Of a stretch of 44,047 nucleotides of DNA, positions 1 through 5,721 are shown piece after piece. This DNA is from Thermoanaerobacteraceae bacterium (GTDB taxonomy: Bacteria > Bacillota > Thermoanaerobacteria > Thermoanaerobacterales > UBA4877). The stretch is taken from NCBI GenBank assembly GCA_030016635.1, contig JASEJQ010000015.1:1-44047 (forward strand), read 5' to 3'. A model generated the notes under the pieces. The model worked only from the letters and a program-made list of their open reading frames with translations, ran no database searches and was not told the origin of the DNA. A program made the position numbers and the translations under genes. Position 1 is the stretch's first letter. Each line of letters opens with the position of its first letter.

Positions 1-343
1 CTGTTGTTACACAAAAATATGAATTAGTCCATATCTTGCCCCTTGCCTTTAATTCAGGAAACTGCTTTGATATTCTAAATCCTGTTACACCTTTTATTTT
101 ATTCATCAATTCAGCAGGGCTATATTGTGGAATTGCACTAATTTGCAAGTGTATGTGATCTGGCATTATTTCCATCGCAAGTATATCATAATTGTATTTT
201 TCGCTTAATTCTATTATTGTATTTTTTATTAAATCAACAACTTTAGGATCATCTAATATTTTTCTCCTGTATTTTGGTATCCAAACAAAATGATAGTTGA
301 TTAAAAACTTAGCATGTCTTGTTGTTTTATATTGCATATTCAT
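1..343 (-). CDS. tnpA: IS200/IS605 family Y1 transposase TnpA (3' end outside window)
   Basis: Reading the minus strand from the ATG at 343 gives a continuous frame beginning MNMQYKTTRHAKF that runs off the left edge, so about 114 residues are visible. It matches the TnpA family of IS200/IS605: an N-terminal region with HFVWIPKYRR and the HUH metal-binding motif in PDHIHLQI. The catalytic tyrosine lies near the C-terminus in this family and is outside the window. TnpA of this type moves single-stranded DNA by recognising hairpins at the element ends, and such a hairpin lies directly upstream. A second in-frame ATG at 337 is an alternative start. Whether a tnpB partner exists cannot be seen. 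Confidence 0.9.
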   Translation of the reverse strand, partial: MNMQYKTTRHAKFLINYHFVWIPKYRRKILDDPKVVDLIKNTIIELSEKYNYDILAMEIMPDHIHLQISAIPQYSPAELMNKIKGVTGFRISKQFPELKARGKIWTNSYFCVTT

Positions 344-363
344 CCCCGTCACAAGTAACGGGG
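344..363. repeat. IS200/IS605 subterminal hairpin
   Basis: An imperfect palindrome (CCCCGT, 8-base loop, ACGGGG) sits directly upstream of the tnpA start, where IS200/IS605 elements carry the left-end hairpin bound by TnpA. The right arm also resembles a ribosome binding site on the minus strand (GACGGGG before ATG). The element border should lie between here and the cotJA promoter region (roughly 364-450); the exact cleavage site cannot be fixed from sequence alone. Confidence 0.6.
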
Positions 364-464
364 CTTTCTGCTAAGCTTCAGGTAAAGCGACCCCTTCATA
401 ACCTGTAACCTAAACAGTATTTATGAATAGTATGTAATAGAAGTATGATAAGAGGTGATGTTTG

Positions 465-656
465 ATGACGAACTATTACCCCGGATACCCCTATGAAGAT
501 AAATTCGGTAGGCCGGAACTCACCGAGGCCTATGTTCTTCCGCAGATATTCTGCCAAATGTATAGCCTTGAAGAGGGCCTGAGAGAAGGTACAATCTTCC
601 CCGAACTCAACAGGCCATATAAGAAGGGGGGACCCATATGGAAGAGAGCAGAATAA
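465..656 (+). CDS. cotJA: Spore coat associated protein CotJA
   Basis: A 63-residue protein rich in Tyr and Pro (MTNYYPGYPYEDKFG at the N-terminus), with the CotJA core around AYVLPQIFCQMYSLEEGL. CotJA is a small component of the inner spore coat, made in the mother cell, and is needed with CotJB and CotJC for coat assembly. The ATG at 465 is preferred over the TTG at 462 because AGAGGTGA ends about 7 bases upstream. It is the first gene of a cotJABC operon; its end overlaps cotJB by 19 bases, which suggests translational coupling. The 364-460 stretch must hold its promoter, but I could not identify a convincing SigE or SigK site. Confidence 0.9.
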   Translation: MTNYYPGYPYEDKFGRPELTEAYVLPQIFCQMYSLEEGLREGTIFPELNRPYKKGGPIWKRAE

Positions 657-892
657 ATATATTAAAGTCATTGCAAGAGGTAGGTTTTGCCGTGATAGAG
701 CTTGAGCTCTATTTGGATACCCATCCTGATGATATGAACGCCCTCGCAGCATATAACAACCTGGTGACACAGCAGCAAAATATTATGATGAACTATGAAA
801 GAATGTATGGCCCTTTAAGAAATAACAGCACCCAGAGCTGCTATCCATGGCAGTGGATAAATGACCCGTGGCCCTGGGAAATAAAGTATTAG
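638..892 (+). CDS. cotJB: Spore coat protein CotJB
   Basis: An 84-residue acidic protein with the typical CotJB pattern: a helical N-terminal half (LQEVGFAVIELELYLDTHPD) and a Trp/Pro-rich C-terminus (YPWQWINDPWPWEIKY). It belongs to the spore coat JB family. The start lies inside cotJA, with AAGGGGGGA just upstream at about 624-632. It is followed after 12 bases by cotJC. Function is known by family as a coat assembly factor; no catalytic residues are evident. Confidence 0.9.
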   Translation: MEESRINILKSLQEVGFAVIELELYLDTHPDDMNALAAYNNLVTQQQNIMMNYERMYGPLRNNSTQSCYPWQWINDPWPWEIKY

Positions 893-904
893 GAGGGATG
901 GGAA

Positions 905-1477
905 GTGTGGGTCTATGAAAAGAAACTGGAATACCCGGCAGACGTTGAAAGGATAAACCCAAGGCTTGCAAAAGAAATTATAGCGCAGTATGGAGGCCCT
1001 GATGGTGAGTTAGGTGCATCACTGCGGTACCTAACTCAGCGATTCACCATGCCGTCCAATTACGGCAAGGCTCTTTTGACAGACATAGGCACAGAGGAAC
1101 TGGCTCATCTGGAGATTATTGCGGCTCTGGTATATAAGCTGACAGATGGTGCTTCCATGGAAGAGCTTAAAAAATATGGATTTGACGACTTTTATGCCAT
1201 AAGGGATAAAGCCATATTCTACACAGACCCTACAGGAAATCCATGGACTGCCGCATACATCCAGGCCCATGGCGACCCGGTGGCAGACCTTCATGAAGAC
1301 CTGGCAGCAGAGCAAAAGGCCAGAGCAACCTATGAGCACCTTATGGACCTTACCGATGATAAAAAGGTGTGGAATACCTTGGCATTCTTAAGAGAAAGGG
1401 AGGTCATACATTTCCAGAGATTCGGAGAGGCCCTGGATAAAATACAGGACGAATTAAAATGTAAAAAAGTATTTTAA
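905..1477 (+). CDS. cotJC: CotJC, manganese-catalase family spore coat protein
   Basis: A 190-residue protein with the four-helix ferritin-like fold of manganese catalases. Metal-ligand motifs are visible in the first half (GTEELAHLEII) and in the second half (DLAAEQKARATYEHL and REREVIHFQRFGE). The family sits in the inner coat and may disproportionate hydrogen peroxide. The GTG start at 905 is chosen because AGGAGGG at 892-898 is well placed and the family begins with MWVYEKKLEYP. Length matches the usual 190 or so residues. It is the last gene of cotJABC, with a hairpin just downstream. Confidence 0.93.
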   Translation: MWVYEKKLEYPADVERINPRLAKEIIAQYGGPDGELGASLRYLTQRFTMPSNYGKALLTDIGTEELAHLEIIAALVYKLTDGASMEELKKYGFDDFYAIRDKAIFYTDPTGNPWTAAYIQAHGDPVADLHEDLAAEQKARATYEHLMDLTDDKKVWNTLAFLREREVIHFQRFGEALDKIQDELKCKKVF

Positions 1478-1484
1478 ATAAGCT

Positions 1485-1507
1485 CCCCGGGAATAATAAA
1501 CCCGGGG
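1485..1507 (+). promoter_or_regulatory. Hairpin sequestering the ribosome binding site of the next gene
   Basis: CCCCGGG at 1485-1491 pairs with CCCGGGG at 1501-1507 across a 9-base loop. There is no T-tract, so it is a poor intrinsic terminator. The right arm overlaps the GGGGTGA ribosome binding site of the lipoprotein gene starting at 1517, so the folded RNA would hide that site. It may reduce translation of the downstream gene or stabilise the 3' end of the cotJ transcript. Confidence 0.55.
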
Positions 1508-1516
1508 TGATTTAGT

Positions 1517-2428
1517 GTGAAGAGAAAAATAGCGGCTTTTTTGATGATATCCATACTCATATTGTCTTTGACATCCTGTTCTACATTAAAGCGTATAAGC
1601 GGTGGTGAGAAGAGCAAGGAGCAGACGCAGAACCTTGATAACGGTCCCCCTCCGGCTTTATTAAACCTGGAAAAAGATCTGGACAAGATGATGACTAAGG
1701 TAGAGGAGCAGGTATTAAAAACCCCAGAAGAGCAACCTCCGCAGCAAGATCAAGGGCAGCAACAGGGCAAACAGTCAGGCGGCGGGCAAGGTGGACAATC
1801 GCAACAGGGCAGCGGAAAGGCAGGTAAATCAGATCAGCAAGGTGATGGCGGGGGAAGCCAGCAAGAAAGCGGCCAGGCCAACTCCCAGCAGAATCCGAAT
1901 GATATATCCAAAATGCTCCCAGAACTTGAAAGAGAAATACAGAACATACACAAGACATGGAACGGTCTTCAACCTGAACTTCTAAAAAGGGGAGTAGACA
2001 AGACAACCATTGGCAGTGCCTCTGAAACATTGAACAAGGCCACCACTGTAATGGATACCAAGGATGGCCTGGCCTTCCTCAAAGCAATCAATGAGTTCTA
2101 CAGGTTCATGCCAGACATAGAAGAAAAGGTAAAGTCTCAGACCGTTCCAGGCCTAAAAAGACTCACATACTACACCAGAGACATACTGTACTCCACCTTC
2201 AGCGGAGAGCTAAAAACAGCAGTCAGTGATATATCTATGATAACGGACGAATGGAAGGCTGTAAAACCGCAACTCAAAAAAGGCAGTGAAAATGAGACAA
2301 ATAAACTGGAGACATCCATAGATGAACTCAAAAACTCCTTAGACGAGAAAAACAAGAACCTAATAAAAATTAAGTCAAAGATCGTATTAGAAGACATAAA
2401 AGCGTTGGAAGAAAAACAAAAAAAATAA
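1517..2428 (+). CDS. Lipoprotein with Gln/Gly-rich spacer, function unknown
   Basis: A 303-residue protein. Residues 1-21 form a lipoprotein signal ending in the lipobox LTSC, so it is likely anchored to the outer face of the membrane or to the forespore envelope. Residues 75-130 are a low-complexity Gln/Gly/Ser stretch, probably a flexible spacer. Residues 130-303 are predicted helical, with a Lys/Glu-rich C-terminus (LDEKNKNLIKIKSKI). The GTG start at 1517 is supported by GGGGTGA upstream. I do not recognise a named domain. It lies directly after cotJC and before a LysM/ferritin-like gene, so a role in the spore envelope is possible but is only inferred from position. Confidence 0.75.
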   Translation: MKRKIAAFLMISILILSLTSCSTLKRISGGEKSKEQTQNLDNGPPPALLNLEKDLDKMMTKVEEQVLKTPEEQPPQQDQGQQQGKQSGGGQGGQSQQGSGKAGKSDQQGDGGGSQQESGQANSQQNPNDISKMLPELEREIQNIHKTWNGLQPELLKRGVDKTTIGSASETLNKATTVMDTKDGLAFLKAINEFYRFMPDIEEKVKSQTVPGLKRLTYYTRDILYSTFSGELKTAVSDISMITDEWKAVKPQLKKGSENETNKLETSIDELKNSLDEKNKNLIKIKSKIVLEDIKALEEKQKK

Positions 2429-2480
2429 TTCAGGTGTCACCCCCATATATACTCTCATAGAATATATGGAGGTGATATAT

Positions 2481-3199
2481 ATGAGCTTTCCATTACCTGA
2501 AACCTGCAGCGGTTTCTTATATGAAGTAATGCCTGGCGACACAATGTATGACATTGCCAAAAATTCGGGGTGGACCTGCGCACCCTTATAAGGTCCAATC
2601 CACAGGTGGATGACCCTGATGTAATATATCCCGGCCAGATTATATGCATACCAGAACAGAGCGAGGCTGTGAGGGAATATCACATGTCCAGTTCACCATC
2701 CCCACGTATTGTACTGCCAAACCATGGCCCAATCAACGTAACAAGGCCGGATAACAGGCTCCTTCCCATGCTTTTTGACCTTTTTGCCGGGCCTAAGAGC
2801 GAGCTCACACTAACACTGCAGGAGCACAATCATCACATGCACTATATGGTCTTTGAGCCCAAGGAGGTAGGCCCTTACCTTGAGGCAATAGGTGATACAG
2901 ATATGCACCATATGCATGAGCTGGGTCAGATAATATTAAAGATGGGCTATGAGATTCCTTATGAATACCCCTGTGATTCCGGCTGGAAATACTGGAGTTC
3001 TGACCATGTATATGTTGGTACCGGCCTGAGAGACAGACTGCAGTCCGATATAGAAATTAAAAGGGCGGGTGTGGATGCGTATAACAAAATCCTGGCTATG
3101 AATCCAGAACAGTCAATACGGGATGTAATAATCCATATAAGGGATGAGGAACTGCTTCATATCGATGTATTAAATAAGCTCATAAGAAAGTATGCATAA
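2481..3199 (+). pseudogene. LysM plus ferritin-like protein, split by a -1 nt frameshift
   Basis: From the ATG at 2481 (ribosome binding site GGAGGTGA at 2468-2475) the first frame encodes the first half of a LysM domain (YEVMPGDTMYDIAKN) and then stops. The rest of the LysM domain (DLRTLIRSNPQVDDP) continues from about 2570 in another frame to the stop at 3199. Inserting one A in the five-A run at 2559-2563 restores a continuous protein of about 240 residues. After the LysM domain comes a ferritin-like helical domain with metal-ligand-like motifs (HNHHMHY, MHHMHELG, DEELLH). The family would bind peptidoglycan through LysM and two metals through the helical bundle. Its place after cotJC, itself a ferritin-like protein, suggests a spore-envelope role. 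A sequencing error is as likely as true loss of function. Confidence 0.75.
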
Positions 3200-3388
3200 A
3201 ACCCGGGCAATAATCCCCAGGCTTTTATCCTCTTTCACCTCTTCTGGCCATAAGTCTCAAACTTTTCCATCATCATCTCCATCTCATCGTCCGGAAGGAC
3301 TGCAGGCTTACCGATACACTTTGTCCTGTAATAGATCTCTGCACAAAACTCAACCTTTTCTGCAGTATTAAAGGCCGAGGGTAAAATC
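3134..3388. repeat. Direct repeat copy 1 flanking the toxin-antitoxin cassette
   Basis: About 255 bp matching 4096-4346 at roughly 90 percent identity by eye. It covers the last 66 bp of the LysM/ferritin-like gene, the intergenic terminator and the last part of fucA. In this copy the ferritin-like 3' end is the functional one. The terminator stem has decayed (CCCGGG opposite CCCCAGG), and the fucA part is an orphan fragment. Confidence 0.9.
3235..3388 (-). pseudogene. Orphan C-terminal fragment of fuculose-phosphate aldolase
   Basis: Minus-strand translation gives the last 50 or so residues of a FucA-like protein (AEKVEFCAEIYYRTKCIG and ending FETYGQKR) with its own stop codon at 3235-3237, but no upstream part. 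It differs from the intact gene at 4194-4838 mostly by conservative substitutions (EI to KV, VVLS to AVLP, LMME to MMME, KK to KR), and the frame is kept. This suggests the fragment came from a functional, diverged relative and was not a decaying local copy. Position 3381-3388 marks the end of similarity. Confidence 0.85.
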
Positions 3389-3450
3389 TAATTTCCATGT
3401 CAGTTTATCTTGCCACTCACATCAATCTATAAAATACGGACCACATATAA

Positions 3451-3479
3451 TTGATATTACACAAGAATTATCATATAAT
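3451..3479 (+). promoter_or_regulatory. Sigma-A promoter of the toxin-antitoxin operon
   Basis: TTGATA at 3451-3456 and TATAAT at 3474-3479 are separated by exactly 17 bases. The predicted start site is near 3486, about 29 bases before the antitoxin ATG. Confidence 0.7.
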
Positions 3480-3492
3480 AATACAAGAATAA
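3461..3492 (+). promoter_or_regulatory. Direct repeats overlapping the toxin-antitoxin promoter (candidate operator)
   Basis: ACAAGAATTA at 3461-3470 recurs as ACAAGAATAA at 3483-3492, a period of 22 bases (about two helical turns). One copy is in the promoter spacer and the other covers the predicted start site. Antitoxins of the Phd/YefM family repress their own promoters, so this is a plausible operator. The assignment is an inference. Confidence 0.4.
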
Positions 3493-3514
3493 TTTATTTT
3501 TTGAGGTGATTACT

Positions 3515-3787
3515 ATGATTATTAAGTCTTCTACAACCCTTAGAAATAATTACGGTTTAATTTCTTCCCTCGCACATGAGGTGGATGAGCCGATTTACAT
3601 TACTAAAAATGGGGAGGGTGACCTTGTGGTAATGAGCATTGAGGCATTTGAGAAAAGGGAGCAGTTAATTCGACTTCGTTCCAAACTGATGGCTGCAGAA
3701 CAGTCTCGACTATCCGGCGAACCAACAGTTTCTTTAGACGAGGCAAAGAGACGGCTTGAGGAGAAATACAACAATGCAGAAGTATAG
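3515..3787 (+). CDS. Type II antitoxin, Phd/YefM family
   Basis: A 90-residue protein starting MIIKSSTTLRNNYG, with the conserved Phd/YefM segment EPIYITKNGEGDLVVMS in the N-terminal DNA-binding half and a charged helical C-terminus that would wrap the toxin. It should neutralise the toxin encoded next and repress the operon. The ATG at 3515 is preferred over the GTG at 3506, because the GTG lies inside the ribosome binding site GAGGTGAT. It overlaps the toxin gene by 14 bases, the usual coupled arrangement. The pair lies between two ~250 bp direct repeats and has no other cargo. Confidence 0.92.
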   Translation: MIIKSSTTLRNNYGLISSLAHEVDEPIYITKNGEGDLVVMSIEAFEKREQLIRLRSKLMAAEQSRLSGEPTVSLDEAKRRLEEKYNNAEV

Positions 3788-4088
3788 TGTTGAAATCCTG
3801 CCACCAGCGTGGATAGAGCTTGATGAAATTGCGGAGTATCATCTCCACACCGTTGGTATTAATTCCGCAAAAAAAGTTACCGATAATATTATCTCAGCCC
3901 TTGAACGACTTAAGCAGTATCCACTGTCATGTCCCTATGTCCCCGATGAAGAATTAAGGATGCAGGAATACCGGATGCTTGTATGTGACAAATATGTTTG
4001 CTTTTACAAGCTGATTGGCAATACGGTTTATGTCTATCACATCGTCCATGGCTCAAAGGAGTATTCAGCCTTGTTTAAAACAAAATAA
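3774..4088 (+). CDS. Type II toxin, RelE/ParE superfamily
   Basis: A 104-residue basic protein starting MQKYSVEILPPAWIELDEIAEY. It shows the RelE/ParE layout: an N-terminal strand, two helices (the segment around SALERLKQYPLSCPYV), and the C-terminal strands EYRMLVCDKYVCFYK and VYVYHIVHGSKEY. RelE members cleave mRNA on the ribosome and ParE members poison gyrase; sequence alone does not separate them here, although the HGSKEY ending is more RelE/YoeB-like. GAGGAG at 3758-3763 supports the ATG at 3774. The protein is full length. Confidence 0.9.
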   Translation: MQKYSVEILPPAWIELDEIAEYHLHTVGINSAKKVTDNIISALERLKQYPLSCPYVPDEELRMQEYRMLVCDKYVCFYKLIGNTVYVYHIVHGSKEYSALFKTK

Positions 4089-4095
4089 CCAGTTT

Positions 4096-4346
4096 CATAT
4101 AAGAGATGAAAAACTGCTTCATATCGATGTATTAAATAAGCTCATAAGAAAGTATGCATAAAACCCGGGCAATACCCGGGCTTTTGTTCCCTTTCATTTT
4201 TTCTGACCGTAAGTCTTAAACTTTTCCATCATCAGCTCCATCTCATCGTCCGAAAGGACCACAGGCTCACCGATACACTTTGTCCTGTAATAGATCTCTG
4301 CACAAAACTCAATCTCTTCTGCAGTATTAAAGGCCGAGGGTAAATC
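4096..4346. repeat. Direct repeat copy 2 flanking the toxin-antitoxin cassette
   Basis: Second copy of the segment at 3134-3388. Here the fucA 3' end and the terminator are intact, while the ferritin-like part is a fragment of about 20 codons beginning in the middle of the last helix. In that fragment the metal-ligand Glu of the ExxH motif is changed to Lys (DEKLLH instead of DEELLH), as expected for a copy no longer under selection. Confidence 0.9.
4160..4186. terminator. Bidirectional terminator at the fucA end
   Basis: AACCCGGG and CCCGGGCTT form a stem around a CAATA loop. It is flanked by AAAA on the left and TTTT on the right, so it can end transcription in both directions. The equivalent site in repeat copy 1 has a broken stem. 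Confidence 0.7.
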
Positions 4347-4838
4347 AGGACCAACTGTTAAAAGACCATGGTTGGCAAGCAGGACGGCGTTTCTATCCTT
4401 CATTCCTTCAAAGGCATTTTCAGCAATCTCTCTTGTACCAAATGTGGCATACTCTGCGCATCTCACGTCCTTACCTGCGAAGGCTACCAGATAATGTACC
4501 GCTGGGATTGTCCATCTGAGACAGGAAATAACTGTAGAATAAGTAGAGTGTGTATGAACCACAGCTCCAACGTCTTCCCTCTTTCTGTAAAATATCCTGT
4601 GCATCTCATACTCACTGGATGGCTTTCTTGTTCCGTCTACTATCTTTCCCTCAAGGTCCATTATGACAACGTCCTCCGGCTTTGTCTCAAAGTAGTCAAT
4701 CCCGCTTGGGCTTATCGCCATAAGGCCCTCTTTCTTATTAAAGATACTGAGATTGCCACCTGTGCCGGTTGTAAGATTATGTGTTATAAGGTTCTTTCCA
4801 TACGCAACAATTAAATTCCTCTCTTCTTCAAGTAGCAT
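4194..4838 (-). CDS. fucA: L-fuculose-phosphate aldolase family (class II aldolase)
   Basis: A 214-residue class II aldolase/adducin-family protein, the usual length for FucA. Motifs in order: the phosphate-binding TGTGGNLS (residues 24-31) and SPSGIDY, Glu76 in SSEYEMH, the zinc ligands His95 and His97 in VVHTHS, and a third His in LLANHGLL. It should cleave L-fuculose-1-phosphate, or a related sugar phosphate, to dihydroxyacetone phosphate and an aldehyde; paralogues act on 5-deoxyribulose-1-phosphate or rhamnulose-1-phosphate. The ATG at 4838 is chosen because GAGGAGG (4848-4854) precedes it by 9 bases. It is monocistronic, and no other sugar-catabolic gene is visible. A diverged copy of its 3' end lies at 3235-3388. 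Confidence 0.88.
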   Translation of the reverse strand: MLLEEERNLIVAYGKNLITHNLTTGTGGNLSIFNKKEGLMAISPSGIDYFETKPEDVVIMDLEGKIVDGTRKPSSEYEMHRIFYRKREDVGAVVHTHSTYSTVISCLRWTIPAVHYLVAFAGKDVRCAEYATFGTREIAENAFEGMKDRNAVLLANHGLLTVGPDLPSAFNTAEEIEFCAEIYYRTKCIGEPVVLSDDEMELMMEKFKTYGQKK

Positions 4839-4928
4839 AAACCAAACCCTCCTCAAGTTTTTAAGTTAAATTAAATAACCTCATTCTGGTGCAGTTTATA
4901 ATATTTTTTGTATTTACGCCTTTCCCTC

Positions 4929-4957
4929 AATAAACCATAATCTTCAATACCTGTCAA
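4929..4957 (-). promoter_or_regulatory. Candidate sigma-A promoter of fucA
   Basis: On the minus strand TTGACA (4957-4952) is followed after 17 bases by TTTATT (4934-4929). The -35 box is perfect and the -10 box is weak. The predicted leader before the fucA start is about 80 bases. Confidence 0.45.
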
Positions 4958-5088
4958 GTACTTGTCTATAACCTATGTTATTTATAAATTTGGATATATA
5001 ATGAAATTTATATCGTCCGCCAAATTTTTAACCAATTTTTAACCTTTTCCCTCAATATTAAATGCTATAATGTATCCAGGTGGTAACA

Positions 5089-5721
5089 ATGAAGAAAATA
5101 CTGTCAATTGTCATTATAGTGATTGCCCTTATACTGCTTTATCTCTATGCTGCACCCTTTAAATACCTGGATAAGGATAACGTCACCGTATTCATGTGGG
5201 ACCATGGATTTTGGGCGAAGTGTATGGATGGTGCAGAGTATGTTTCTGATGGACTTATGAAAGACATAACGACGGATGGGGATTATATCTACTACATAAC
5301 GGGTGGGAGAAAAGGTAAATACGGAGATACACTGCATATATTTGATTTAGACAACCGGGCAGAGCTCAAGGAGATACATATGCCTGACAGGATGCCGTGG
5401 AAGATAGACAGCGGCGATGTAGACGGGGATGGGAAAACCGATATTTTAGTGCTCATGTATAAAAAGACGCTCTTCGACCCGGTCCTGGATAACAGACCAT
5501 TTGTGTATACCTTCGATGGTCATCTTTATGCCAAATGGCTTGGCTCCAGGCTTTCCCATCCCATGCGGGGCGCCTACTTTTGGGATGTAGATGGGAATGG
5601 TGTCGATGAGCTGGTTTCGTTGGAATACGGCAGGGACGGGAAAAGAATAAGTGGTGTATATGAGTGGGACTCCTTCGGCTTCGTGTTGAAAAATGTTAAA
5701 GAAATGGGGTATTTTAAATGA
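5089..5721 (+). CDS. Membrane-anchored FG-GAP/VCBS-like protein
   Basis: A 210-residue protein with one N-terminal hydrophobic segment (residues 3-22, KILSIVIIVIALILLYLYAA), then an extracytoplasmic domain. Two calcium-binding-like loops of the FG-GAP/EF-hand-like type are visible, DVDGDGKTDILV and DVDGNGVDELV, about 60 residues apart. The rest looks like short beta-propeller repeats. The ATG at 5089 follows CCAGGTGG at a proper distance. The stop overlaps the next start (ATGA), so the two products are probably made together. A role at the cell surface is inferred and the substrate is unknown. Confidence 0.75.
   Translation: MKKILSIVIIVIALILLYLYAAPFKYLDKDNVTVFMWDHGFWAKCMDGAEYVSDGLMKDITTDGDYIYYITGGRKGKYGDTLHIFDLDNRAELKEIHMPDRMPWKIDSGDVDGDGKTDILVLMYKKTLFDPVLDNRPFVYTFDGHLYAKWLGSRLSHPMRGAYFWDVDGNGVDELVSLEYGRDGKRISGVYEWDSFGFVLKNVKEMGYFK

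Noticed and set aside
2555-2575. Programmed -1 ribosomal frameshift in the LysM gene
   Set aside because: The context C-AAA-AAT is not a proper slippery heptamer and no downstream stimulatory structure stands out; a homopolymer error or mutation is simpler.
3389-4095. Toxin-antitoxin cassette as a transposon with its own ends
   Set aside because: No terminal inverted repeats, transposase or short target duplication is seen; the flanking repeats are host gene ends.
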